Shown here piece by piece: positions 31,720 through 39,777 of a stretch of 46,307 bases of DNA; within the stretch, counting starts at the first letter, position 1, and the number at the start of each line of letters is the position of its first letter. A model generated the notes under the pieces. It was not told the DNA's origin. It did not search any database and saw only the letters and a list, made by a program, of their open reading frames with translations. Source of the DNA: Streptomyces muensis. Its GTDB lineage: Bacteria > Actinomycetota > Actinomycetes > Streptomycetales > Streptomycetaceae. The translations under genes were made by a program, and so were the position numbers. The stretch is taken from positions 1-46,307 of the forward strand of contig NZ_JAKEIP010000043.1 of the NCBI RefSeq assembly GCF_021474425.1. Direction: 5' to 3'.

Positions 31720-32526
31720 ATGACGTCGTCGTACGCACTCCGGGGCAGGGCCGCCGTCGTCACGGGCGGTACGCGCGGCATCGGCAGGGCGGTCGCCGAG
31801 CATCTGACGCGGGCCGGCGCGCTCGTGTGCGTGACCGCGCGGGACGCCGACGAGGTGCGGCGGACGGCCGCCGACCTGGGCGGCGTCGGAGCGGCCGGCA
31901 GTGTGGCCGATCCGGAGCACCTCCGGGAGGTCGTGGACCTGGCCCTGCGCGAGTTCGGCCGGCTCGACGTGCTCGTCAACAACGCGGCGACCAACCTGCC
32001 GTACGGCCCGCTCATGGACGTCGACCCCCTCGCCTGGCGCGAGTCCTTCACCGTGAACGTCGAGGCCCCGCTACGGCTCGTCCAGTGCGCCTGGCGGGCC
32101 TGGATGCGCGAACACGGCGGCGCGGTGATCAACGTCTGCACGGAAGGCGCCACTCACGTCGGCCCCCGTATCGGCGCCTACGGCACCACCAAGGCGGCCC
32201 TGCTCCACCTCACCCAGCAACTGGCGGGCGAACTGGCCCCGAAGGTACGGGTCAACTCCGTCTCGCCCGGGCTGGTCCGCACGGAGATGGCACGGTTCGT
32301 GTGGGAGCCGGGCGAGGAGGAAGTGGCCGCCGGGCTGCCCCTGGGCCGGATCGGCGAGCCGGACGACATCGCCCGCGCCGTGGTCTGGCTGGCCTCAGAG
32401 GAGGCGGAGTGGGTGACAGGGACGGACCTGCTGGTGGATGGCGGGACACGGGTACGCGCGGCCGGCACGGCAAAGGGATACGCAGTCCACGGGCACCTAC
32501 GATCGCGCGGCCCTGCCACCCCCTAG
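31720..32526 (+). CDS. SDR oxidoreductase with Ser-to-Thr active-site change
   Basis: This 268-aa short-chain dehydrogenase has TGGTRGIG (15-22), NNAA (about 87-90) and YGTTK as the Y-x3-K motif. LLVDGGTRVRAAG is near the C-terminus. The residue 13 positions before the catalytic Tyr, normally Ser, reads Thr in NVCTEGATHVGPRIGAY, so the triad is Thr-Tyr-Lys. ATG 31720 has only a weak ribosome site (GAGAC). It is downstream of the HD protein on the same strand, and its stop is followed at once by the dispersed repeat at 32524-32580. Substrate unknown; 3-oxoacyl-reductase-like enzymes are closest in feel. Confidence 0.87.
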   Translation: MTSSYALRGRAAVVTGGTRGIGRAVAEHLTRAGALVCVTARDADEVRRTAADLGGVGAAGSVADPEHLREVVDLALREFGRLDVLVNNAATNLPYGPLMDVDPLAWRESFTVNVEAPLRLVQCAWRAWMREHGGAVINVCTEGATHVGPRIGAYGTTKAALLHLTQQLAGELAPKVRVNSVSPGLVRTEMARFVWEPGEEEVAAGLPLGRIGEPDDIARAVVWLASEEAEWVTGTDLLVDGGTRVRAAGTAKGYAVHGHLRSRGPATP

Positions 32527-32580
32527 GGGCGCGGGGCTGAATCAATTTGCGGCTCCGCCGCGTGGGCGCGACCAGCCCCC
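32524..32580 (+). repeat. Dispersed 57-bp Streptomyces-type intergenic repeat, copy A
   Basis: The segment from TAGGGGCGCGGGGCTGAATC to GGGCGCGACCAGCCCCC matches the reverse complement of 46121-46177 at 51 of 57 positions. Both copies lie directly after a gene and contain an internal GCGGCTCCGCCGC element. I recall this family as very common in Streptomyces intergenic DNA. It may act as a terminator or RNA structure. Confidence 0.85.
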
Positions 32581-32610
32581 GCACTCCCGCAGACGCACCA
32601 CCGGCCGTAC

Positions 32611-34128
32611 CTACCACTTACCGGGCGCGTAGTCCTTCAAGAAGACCCCGTACACATCCTCACCGGCCTCACCCCGCACGATCGGGTCGTACACCCGAGC
32701 CGCACCATCGACCAGGTCGAGCGGCGCATGGAACCCCTCCTCGGCAAGCCGCAGCTTGTCGAAGTGAGGCCGCTCATCGGTGATCCACCCGGTGTCGACC
32801 GACGTCATCAGGATGCCGTCACTCTGGAACATCTCCTGCGCACTGGTCCGCGTCACCATGTTCATCGCGGCCTTGGCGGCATTCGTGTTCGGATGCCCCG
32901 CGCCCTTGTAACCGCGCCCGAACACCCCCTCCATCGCGGACACGTTCACGACGTACGCCCGCCCGCTCGCCGCCTTCTTCGCGGCGTCGGCCATCGCCGG
33001 CCGCAGCTTGCTGATCAGGATGAACGGCGCCGTGTAGTTGCACAGCTGGGTTTCGAGAAGCTCCACCGGCGAGATCTGCTCGATGGTCTGCACCCAGGTG
33101 TTGCTGTCGACGACGTCCGGCACGAGCCCGCCCGCGTCGATCGCGGTGCCGTCGAGGTGCCGGGCGACGCTGGCGTTGCCCGCGACCAGGGCGAGGTCGG
33201 CGACCTGCTGGGCGTCGATGCCGGAGATTCCGGCGGGCAGGGAGGCAAGGCCATCGACCGCGCCGGAGCCGAAGGCGCCGATGACGTGGTGGGCGGGGAG
33301 TTCACCGGCCGGCAGCGGAGCGCTCTCGCCCTCGACGAGGGCGGCGTACGCGGAGGGCAGCCGGCGCACGGTCTGCGTCGCGTTGTTGACGAGGATGTCG
33401 AGCGGACCGGCCTCGGCGACCTGGTCGGCGAGGGCGACGGCCTGGGCCGGGTCACGCAGGTCGATGCCGACGACCTCCAGGCGGTGCATCCAGTCGCCGG
33501 AGTCGTCCATGGCCTTGAACCGGCGGATGGCGTCCTTCGGGAAGCGCGTGGTGATCGTCGTGTGCGCGCCGTCCCGCAGCAGCCTGAGCGCGATGTACAT
33601 GCCGATCTTGGCGCGCCCGCCGGTGAGCAGGGCGCGCTTGCCGGTGAGGTCGGCGCCGGCGTCGCGCTTGGCGCGGTTCAGGGCGGCGCAGTCCGGACAG
33701 AGCTGGTGGTAGAAGTAGTCGACTTCCACGTACCGGGTCTTGCAGGTGTAGCAGGAGCGCGGGCGCTGGAGTATCCCGGCGATCTTGCCGGCCTCGGTGG
33801 CCGACGACGGCAGGATGCCCTCGGTCTCGTCGTCGATGCGCTGCGCCGAGCCGGTCGCCGTGGCCTCCGTGACCGCCTTGTCGTGCGCGGTCTTGGCGGC
33901 CCGGCGCTCCTGGCGGCGGCGCTGCTTGACGGTGCGGTAGATCCCCGCGGTGGCCCGGCGCACGGCGATGGCATCGGGGTGGTCGACCTCCAGCTTGTCG
34001 AGCTCGTCGAGCACGCTGAGGCAGACGGCGAGCCGCTCCGGGTCGATGCCGGGGCCGTGGACGACCTCGTCACCGGACTCGTGCACGACCTCGTTCGCGG
34101 TCGCCGAGCCTTCCTCTGTCACCGTCAT
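32611..34128 (-). CDS. Atypical SDR-fold protein with N-terminal coiled region and Cys4 zinc-ribbon-like insert
   Basis: This 505-aa protein has a charged helical N-terminus (about 25-105, QRRRQERRAAKTAHDKAV). CYTCKTRY followed by QLCPDCAALN (about 130-155) gives two CxxC knuckles of a probable zinc ribbon. A Rossmann SDR domain fills the rest (LLTGGRAKIGMYIALRLL, ILVNNATQTVRR, VVNVSAMEGVFGRGY). The cofactor loop reads TGGRAKIG, with Lys for the usual Gly. At the Y-x3-K position it reads T-N-A-A-K, so the catalytic Tyr is missing. It may bind NAD(P) without being a normal dehydrogenase. ATG 34128 is chosen; the frame is open to 34212. The wax ester synthase gene lies just upstream on the same strand, but a terminator hairpin separates them. 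Confidence 0.78.
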   Translation of the reverse strand: MTVTEEGSATANEVVHESGDEVVHGPGIDPERLAVCLSVLDELDKLEVDHPDAIAVRRATAGIYRTVKQRRRQERRAAKTAHDKAVTEATATGSAQRIDDETEGILPSSATEAGKIAGILQRPRSCYTCKTRYVEVDYFYHQLCPDCAALNRAKRDAGADLTGKRALLTGGRAKIGMYIALRLLRDGAHTTITTRFPKDAIRRFKAMDDSGDWMHRLEVVGIDLRDPAQAVALADQVAEAGPLDILVNNATQTVRRLPSAYAALVEGESAPLPAGELPAHHVIGAFGSGAVDGLASLPAGISGIDAQQVADLALVAGNASVARHLDGTAIDAGGLVPDVVDSNTWVQTIEQISPVELLETQLCNYTAPFILISKLRPAMADAAKKAASGRAYVVNVSAMEGVFGRGYKGAGHPNTNAAKAAMNMVTRTSAQEMFQSDGILMTSVDTGWITDERPHFDKLRLAEEGFHAPLDLVDGAARVYDPIVRGEAGEDVYGVFLKDYAPGKW

Positions 34129-34204
34129 CGCGCTGCCGTTTCCCTGATCACCCGAGCGGCGCTCCGACCGCGCCCGCTTTCGAACGGGGAATTGTACGGA
34201 GCGC

Positions 34205-34239
34205 CGGGTCACTCCTCCAAAATCCGGCGGAGTGACCCG
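34205..34239 (-). terminator. Hairpin terminator after the wax ester synthase gene
   Basis: Bases 34205-34215 (CGGGTCACTCC) pair perfectly with 34229-34239 (GGAGTGACCCG), an 11-bp stem around a 13-nt loop. It starts 14 bp downstream of the minus-strand stop at 34253. It should separate this gene from the atypical SDR gene. Confidence 0.7.
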
Positions 34240-34252
34240 TGGAACCGGGGGC

Positions 34253-35590
34253 TCAGGGAGCGCAGGCGGCGATCAGCGACTCCACCTCCTCCTGGACGGC
34301 CCTGGCCAGCACGTCGAGATCCGGTACGGCCGCGGCGTCGGCGACGAGCCCGTAGTGGACGCGCCCCCGGTACGTCGAGATCGCGACGGCCAGGGACTGG
34401 CCGCGGGCCAGCGGGGCGAACGGGAAGACCTCGGTGACCTGGTGGCCGCCGAGCTTCAGGGCGATGCCGGGCAGCGGCACGCTGGTGACCAGGATGTCGA
34501 ACCAGAGCCGGGCGGCCTGGCTGACCAGCGGTCCGCCGAGCCGGTGGCCGAGCGCCGGGACGTGGTCGGCGAGCAGCGCGACGGCGCCCGCGCCCCGGTT
34601 GGGGCCGGCGTCCTTGTTGCGGTCCATGGCGGTGCGGACCGTGGCGAGGCGGCGCAGCGGGTCGGGGTCGTCGACCGGAAGCCGTATCAGGTAACCCGAG
34701 AGCCGGTTGCCCTGTGGGTGCGCGGTGCGGGGCCGGCGCTTGGAGACGGGGATCAGGGCGCGGGGCGCGACACCCTCGCTGCCGTCGCCGCGCTCGTCGA
34801 GCCAGCGGCGCAGGGCGCCGGCGACGACGGCGATCAGGACGTCGTTGACGGTGCCGCCGACGGCCTTGCGGATCACGTGCACATCGTCGATGTCCACGAC
34901 GACACCGGCGGTACGGCGGGTGCCGCTGGGCTCGGCGGTCAGCGCGGACGACGAGCGCATCCCGAGGGTGGAGACGGCGACGGAGGCGCCGATGTCCAGG
35001 GCACGGCCGACGTCCGAGAGGGCGCCGCGCACGAGTCCCGGCAGCCTGCGCACGTCGGGAAGGCCACGGCCGCCGGGCTCTTCGGGGCGGGGTTTGCGGG
35101 CGGGCATGTCCATGGGGTCGAGGACGGCGGCGGCGAGCGTCAGCGCGCGCAGTCCGTCGGCGAGGGCGTGGTGGAACTTGAACAGCACGGCGAAGGACAC
35201 GCCGTCCTCTCCCGGCAGCACATGCGCCTCCCACGGCGGCCGGCCGCGCTCCAGCGGCCGTTCCATGAGCCGGCCCGCGACCGCCTGGAAGTCGGAGGTC
35301 GGGGCGTGCAGCCGGACGTGGTCGAGCGGATCGAAGTCCGGGGCGGGCTCACGGGTCGCTCCGCCGAACGAGAACGGCTGGAGGAGGCCGACCGGCTGCC
35401 AGGCGTCACGGATGCGCATCCGCAGTCCCGGCACGGCGGCGGCCCGGGCGGCGAGCAGGTCGGCCGCGTGGGCGCCGGCGGTGGGCGAGTGCGCCGTGAA
35501 GACGCCGAGCGCGCCCAGGTGCATGGGGTGTTCCGCGGACTCGATGTTCCAGAACGCCAGGTCGAGAGGGGCGAGCAGGTCAGAAGTCAA
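34253..35590 (-). CDS. Wax ester synthase/diacylglycerol acyltransferase (WS/DGAT)
   Basis: This 445-aa enzyme esterifies fatty alcohols or diacylglycerol with acyl-CoA for neutral lipid storage. The catalytic motif HHxxxDG is present as H140-H141-A-L-A-D145-G146 within FKFHHALADG. N-terminal LDLAFWNIESAEHPMHLGAL and C-terminal FDILVTSVPLPG (matching the family's PLYLxG/NxP region) complete the picture. Length is typical (about 450 aa). The start codon is TTG at 35590, with GAGG upstream. The promoter region carries an AATCGCC inverted repeat. Product triacylglycerol is the usual storage lipid of Streptomyces. Confidence 0.92.
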   Translation of the reverse strand: MTSDLLAPLDLAFWNIESAEHPMHLGALGVFTAHSPTAGAHAADLLAARAAAVPGLRMRIRDAWQPVGLLQPFSFGGATREPAPDFDPLDHVRLHAPTSDFQAVAGRLMERPLERGRPPWEAHVLPGEDGVSFAVLFKFHHALADGLRALTLAAAVLDPMDMPARKPRPEEPGGRGLPDVRRLPGLVRGALSDVGRALDIGASVAVSTLGMRSSSALTAEPSGTRRTAGVVVDIDDVHVIRKAVGGTVNDVLIAVVAGALRRWLDERGDGSEGVAPRALIPVSKRRPRTAHPQGNRLSGYLIRLPVDDPDPLRRLATVRTAMDRNKDAGPNRGAGAVALLADHVPALGHRLGGPLVSQAARLWFDILVTSVPLPGIALKLGGHQVTEVFPFAPLARGQSLAVAISTYRGRVHYGLVADAAAVPDLDVLARAVQEEVESLIAACAP

Positions 35591-35628
35591 TGGCTTGCCT
35601 CGCGTCGACGAAGGGTGGACCAGCAGTC

Positions 35629-35646
35629 AATCGCCCTCTGGCGATT
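35629..35646. promoter_or_regulatory. Inverted repeat AATCGCC-CTCT-GGCGATT upstream of WS/DGAT
   Basis: Perfect 7-bp arms with a 4-bp centre lie 39 bp before the TTG start. It could be an operator, or a short mRNA hairpin in the leader. No matching regulator is encoded nearby. Confidence 0.5.
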
Positions 35647-35689
35647 ACAGTCAAGTACGATCAAGCTACGCTCAGTTAACGGCAGATTA

Positions 35690-35719
35690 AGTCCCGCCCC
35701 TCGTGAAAGGGGCGGGACT
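35690..35719 (-). terminator. Strong hairpin terminator after the GH2 gene
   Basis: AGTCCCGCCCCT (35690-35701) pairs perfectly with 35708-35719 across a 6-nt CGTGAA loop. It lies 16 bp after the minus-strand GH2 stop at 35736 and is followed by a TTAAT tract in that direction. Confidence 0.85.
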
Positions 35720-35735
35720 CATGGTGCATATGAGG

Positions 35736-38360
35736 TCACTTCAGCACGGGTAGCGGCACCGGGCATCCCGACGGTGTCACCCGGGAGGCGTCACGGATGA
35801 GTGCCTCGTGAGCGGACCTGACCCGTTCCGCGTCCGGTTTGAGCACCGCGCGGTCGTAGGTCAGCAGCCCGTTCAGCTCACCCTCGACGTCCGTGATCTG
35901 GGTGTACACGGCACCGTTGCCGCCCCGGCAGACCAGGGCGCGCACCTCGTCGAGCTTGGTGAGGTAGTCGTCCGTGTAGGTCGCCGGGTCGACGTCGACG
36001 TACGACTGCTGCACCGACCAGGCGTGACCGGGCACCGCGAGGCCGAGGCCGCCGTACTCGCCGCTGACCAGTGCCCGTTCGCCGTCGGGGCGCGGCGGCA
36101 GGGCGGGGCTGGGATAGCCGTGCTCGTCCATGATGTCGCCGGCGCCTCCGTCGGCCCCGAGGTTCAGCCCCGACTGGTTGTTGACCAGCCGGGTCGGGTC
36201 CCAGGCCTTCGCCTGCTCGGCGACGCGGCCGATGTCGTACTGGCCCCAGCCCTCGTTGAAGGTCACCCACATGACGACCGACGGGCTGCTGATGTGCTCG
36301 TCGATCATCTGCTTCATCTCGCGCTCGTACTGGGCGCGGGCCTCGGCACCGGGGTTCACCCCGGCGGTCATCGCGGGCATGTCCTGCCACACCAGCAGAC
36401 CCAGCCGGTCGGCCCAGTGGAACCAGCGGTCCGGCTCGACCTTGATGTGCTTGCGCACCGAGTTGAAGCCCAGTTTCTTGTGCGCCTTCAGGTCGTACGC
36501 GAGGGCCTCGTCGGTCGCCGCGGTGTGCAGGCCGTCGGGCCAGAAGCCCTGGTCGAGGGTGGCCATCAGGAAGATCGGTTCCCCGTTGAGGACCGTGCGC
36601 GGCACGCCGTTCACCTTCTCGACGGCGATGGAGCGCATCCCGAAGTAGCTGCCGACGCGGTCGGCGCCGACGGTCACCTTCAGGTCGTACAGGAAGGGGT
36701 CGTCGGGTGACCACAGGTGCGGGTCGCGGAGGGTGAGCGTGAGGGGCTGTCCGGTGCGGCCGCTCGCGGTGGCGACCTTGCGCCGTCCCTCGTACGCCGT
36801 CGCCGTGACGGGGACTCCGTCGCGCACACCCTGAGCCTCGACGGTGAGCGTGCCGGCGTCGACGTCGGGCGTGAGCTTGAGCCCGTCCACGTGATCCGGG
36901 GCGACCGGCTCCATCCACACCGTCTGCCAGATGCCGGAGGACGGGGTGTACCAGATGCCGCTCGGGTCCAGGCGCTGCTTGCCCAGCGGTGGGTTCTCGC
37001 CGTTGGCCGCGTCGGTCGGGTCGTACACGCCGACGATCAGCTCCTGGGTGCGGCCGGGCTTCAGCGCGGCGGTGACGTCGGCACCGAACTTGTCGTAGCC
37101 GCCCGTGTGCTCGGTGACCTTGGTGCCGTTGACGTACACCTCGGTACGCCAGTCGACGCCGCCGAAGTTGAGCCTGAGGCGCTTGCCGGAGCCGATGCGC
37201 CAGTCGGCCGGGACCGTGAAGGTGCGGCGGTACCACATGCGGTCCTCGTGGCGTTCGACGCCGGAGAGCTGGGACTCGACGGGGTACGGGACGAGGATCC
37301 GCTCGGGCAGGTCCTTGCCGACCGGGGGCCGCTCCCCCGCCTCGGCCGCCGCGAACTGCCAGCGGCCGTTGAGGTTGCGCCAGGCGGGGCGGGTCAGCTG
37401 GGGCCGCGGGTATTCGGGGTGGGCGTTGTCCGGGCCCACCTCGTCGGCCCACCTCGTGCGCAACTGGTACGTCGAGCGGTTGGGGCCGCTGCTCAGGAAG
37501 CGTTTGACAACGTTGCCGTCGGCGGTGGCCAGACCGCCTTCACCGTCGTAGCGGATGTCGGCCGTGCCGCGAGCGGTGCCGATCCTGTTGCCGACCACGG
37601 GTTCCTTCAGCGCGACCAGGAGCGCCCTGGGGTCGGCGGGGTCCAGCGCGGCCGTCCCGAGGGGCCAGGTGGCGCCGCCGATGACCGCGTCCAGGTGGTC
37701 GATGACGCCGGCCGGGGGTGCGGCGAGTTTCCGGGCGAAGTCGAGCTTGAGCGTACGGCCGTCGGCGAGGACCGTGGCCGCGACGGCCCCGTCGTAGTCG
37801 AAGCCGTCGGGGAGGCGGAACGCGGACTGCGGGACGGGCTCCTTGGCGCCGCCGGGCTCGGTCCAGCGCAGGTGGAGGTTGGAGCCGCCGTAGTGCTCGA
37901 AGTACTCGACCTTGATGTCGTAGGCCGTGCCGGCGGTCAACTCGACGGGCGGGGCGGTCTGTTCGCGGTCCCAGTCGTCGACCCAGTGGTCGATGGCGAG
38001 CCGTCCGTCGATCCAGAGACGGAAGCCGTTGTCGGCGCTGATCGAGAAGGTGTGCGAGCCGGTCCGCTCCGGCACGATCCTCCCGGTCCACCGGACACTG
38101 ACGTCGTCCGGGCGTCCGGTGGTGAAGGCCAGGCGTGGTTCCAGGTTGTCGAAGTCGAGGGCGGGGTCGAAGGCGGTCGCCTTGAGCTCGTGGAAGTCGA
38201 AGGCGCCGGGGGCGGACTGGGTGTAGTACTCGCCCTTGAGGCCGTGGATCTCCACGGGGTCGTCGGCCGCGGCCGGGGCGGGTGTCGCGGTCAGGCCGGC
38301 GAGGCCGAGGGCCCCGGCGAGCAGGAACACCAGTCGGTTTCTGATCCGTCGTGTGCGCAC
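35736..38360 (-). CDS. Secreted GH2 glycosidase with N-terminal PA14 domain
   Basis: This 874-aa protein has a Sec signal peptide (LVFLLAGALGLAGLTATPAPA). A PA14 domain follows (about 38-175, WTGRIVPERTGSHTFSISAD and FRLWIDGRLAIDHWVD). Then come a short linker domain, GH2 sugar-binding (about 325-480) and immunoglobulin-like domains, and the GH2 barrel. Acid/base E703 is in TFNEGWGQYD and the nucleophile candidate E768 in SGEYGG. DRLGLLVWQDMPAM is also GH2-typical. GTG 38360 has GGAGG 5 nt upstream. A LacI-type palindrome lies just before the ribosome site. Activity could be beta-galactosidase, beta-mannosidase or beta-glucuronidase; I cannot decide. It is a single-gene unit bounded by a strong terminator. 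Confidence 0.88.
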   Translation of the reverse strand: MRTRRIRNRLVFLLAGALGLAGLTATPAPAAADDPVEIHGLKGEYYTQSAPGAFDFHELKATAFDPALDFDNLEPRLAFTTGRPDDVSVRWTGRIVPERTGSHTFSISADNGFRLWIDGRLAIDHWVDDWDREQTAPPVELTAGTAYDIKVEYFEHYGGSNLHLRWTEPGGAKEPVPQSAFRLPDGFDYDGAVAATVLADGRTLKLDFARKLAAPPAGVIDHLDAVIGGATWPLGTAALDPADPRALLVALKEPVVGNRIGTARGTADIRYDGEGGLATADGNVVKRFLSSGPNRSTYQLRTRWADEVGPDNAHPEYPRPQLTRPAWRNLNGRWQFAAAEAGERPPVGKDLPERILVPYPVESQLSGVERHEDRMWYRRTFTVPADWRIGSGKRLRLNFGGVDWRTEVYVNGTKVTEHTGGYDKFGADVTAALKPGRTQELIVGVYDPTDAANGENPPLGKQRLDPSGIWYTPSSGIWQTVWMEPVAPDHVDGLKLTPDVDAGTLTVEAQGVRDGVPVTATAYEGRRKVATASGRTGQPLTLTLRDPHLWSPDDPFLYDLKVTVGADRVGSYFGMRSIAVEKVNGVPRTVLNGEPIFLMATLDQGFWPDGLHTAATDEALAYDLKAHKKLGFNSVRKHIKVEPDRWFHWADRLGLLVWQDMPAMTAGVNPGAEARAQYEREMKQMIDEHISSPSVVMWVTFNEGWGQYDIGRVAEQAKAWDPTRLVNNQSGLNLGADGGAGDIMDEHGYPSPALPPRPDGERALVSGEYGGLGLAVPGHAWSVQQSYVDVDPATYTDDYLTKLDEVRALVCRGGNGAVYTQITDVEGELNGLLTYDRAVLKPDAERVRSAHEALIRDASRVTPSGCPVPLPVLK

Positions 38361-38370
38361 AGAGCCTCCA

Positions 38371-38384
38371 TAACAACGTTGTCA
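38371..38384. promoter_or_regulatory. LacI-type operator (ACAACGTTGT) in the GH2 leader
   Basis: ACAACGTTGT (38373-38382) is a perfect 10-bp palindrome with central CG, flanked by near-symmetric TA/CA. A further GACAAC half-site is at 38387-38392. It sits 12 nt before the GTG, covering the 5' leader next to the ribosome site. TGACAACGTTGTCA-type sites are widespread LacI-family operators of glycosidase genes in Streptomyces (recollection). The sequence differs from CTAATGCGCATTAG, so a regulator encoded elsewhere is expected. Confidence 0.65.
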
Positions 38385-38459
38385 TGGACAACACTTGGCA
38401 GAACACCACGGATTTCACCATCCACCCAGGTACATGACAAGACTTAGGTACAGGCCAAT

Positions 38460-38492
38460 CCTCGGCGTCCCCCGGGAGGAGGTACGCCGAGG
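38460..38492 (-). terminator. Hairpin terminator after glgC
   Basis: CCTCGGCGT (38460-38468) pairs perfectly with ACGCCGAGG (38484-38492), a 9-bp stem around a 15-nt loop that can pair further. It is 13 bp downstream of the minus-strand glgC stop at 38506. Confidence 0.7.
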
Positions 38493-38505
38493 TCCTCTCG
38501 GCCCG

Positions 38506-39726
38506 CTAGGGGACCTGCTGGCCCTTCCCCAGCGCGATGACCCCGCCCTTGGAGACGGTGTACAGCTCGGCGTCCCGCTCCGGGTTGACGCCGATCGTCG
38601 CGCCCGGAGGCACCTCGACGTTCTTGTCCAGCACGGCACCGCGCACCACCGCGCCCCGCCCGATGCGCACGTTGTCGTGCAGGACCGCTCCCTGCACCAC
38701 GGCCCCCGGGTCGACCACGACGCCCGGCGACAGCACGGACCGGGTGACCTGGCCGCGTATGAGGCAGCCGGCGCTGATGATGGACTCGCTGGCCATGCCG
38801 CCCGCGTTGAAGCGGGCCGGGGAGAGCTGGTTGGAGTGGGTGTAGATGGGCCAGTTGCGGTTGTACAGGTTGAAGGCGGGGCGCTCGGCGATCAGGTCCA
38901 TGTGGGCGTCGTAGTACGCGTCCAGGGTGCCGACGTCCCGCCAGTAGCCCCGGTCGCGGTTGGTCTCGCCGGGGACGTGGTTGGCGCTGAAGTCGTAGAG
39001 CTGGGCCTCGCCCCGGTCGGTGAGCTGGGGCAGGATCGAACCGCCCATGTCGTGCACGGAGTTCTCGTCCTCGGCGTCCCGCTGGAGCGCCTCGATGAGG
39101 GCCTTGGTGGTGAAGAGGTAGTTGCCCATCGAGGCGAAGACGGTCTCCGGGTCGTCCGGGAGGCCGGGCGGGTCGGCGGGCTTCTCCAGGAAGCGTTCCA
39201 CGGTCAGACCGTCCGAGCCGGGGCTGATCACGCCGAAGGACGACGACTCGCCGCGCGGCACCCGGATGCCCGCCACCGTCACTCCCGCGCCGCTCTCGAT
39301 GTGCTGGGCGAGCATCTGGCGCGGGTCCATGCGGTACACGTGGTCGGCGCCGAACACCGCGACGTACTCGGGGCGTTCGTCGTAGACCAGGTTCAGGGAC
39401 TGCAGGATCGCGTCCGCGCTGCCCAGGTACCAGCGCGGGCCGAGGCGCTGCTGGGCCGGGACCGGGGTGACGTAGTTGCCGAGCAGGCTGGACATCCGCC
39501 AGGTCGTGGTGATGTGCCGGTCCAGCGAGTGCGACTTGTACTGCGTGAGGACGCAGATGCGCAGGATGTCGGCGTTGACGAGGTTGGAGAGGACGAAGTC
39601 GACCAGGCGATACGTTCCTCCGAAGGTGACCGCTGGTTTCGCGCGGTCCGCGGTCAGGGGCATCAGGCGTTTGCCTTCTCCGCCCGCGAGTACGATTCCG
39701 AGCACCGAAGGTCCGCCACGACGCAT
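38506..39726 (-). CDS. glgC: Glucose-1-phosphate adenylyltransferase
   Basis: This 406-aa enzyme makes ADP-glucose from ATP and glucose-1-phosphate, the committed step toward alpha-glucan. The N-terminal nucleotide loop is [30 protein letters not shown] and [11 protein letters not shown] line the active site, and [10 protein letters not shown] binds glucose-1-phosphate. The C-terminal left-handed beta-helix repeats ([20 protein letters not shown]) are allosteric. ATG 39726 has AGGGGAG 5 nt upstream; GTG 39741 is an in-frame alternative. It lies 51 bp after the glucosyltransferase gene, on the same strand, so the two probably form an operon. Confidence 0.95.
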   Translation of the reverse strand: MRRGGPSVLGIVLAGGEGKRLMPLTADRAKPAVTFGGTYRLVDFVLSNLVNADILRICVLTQYKSHSLDRHITTTWRMSSLLGNYVTPVPAQQRLGPRWYLGSADAILQSLNLVYDERPEYVAVFGADHVYRMDPRQMLAQHIESGAGVTVAGIRVPRGESSSFGVISPGSDGLTVERFLEKPADPPGLPDDPETVFASMGNYLFTTKALIEALQRDAEDENSVHDMGGSILPQLTDRGEAQLYDFSANHVPGETNRDRGYWRDVGTLDAYYDAHMDLIAERPAFNLYNRNWPIYTHSNQLSPARFNAGGMASESIISAGCLIRGQVTRSVLSPGVVVDPGAVVQGAVLHDNVRIGRGAVVRGAVLDKNVEVPPGATIGVNPERDAELYTVSKGGVIALGKGQQVP

Positions 39727-39777
39727 GGCCGCTCCCCTCACCGTGGTTGATGCCAGCCTGCCCCTGAGCAGCGCGCG

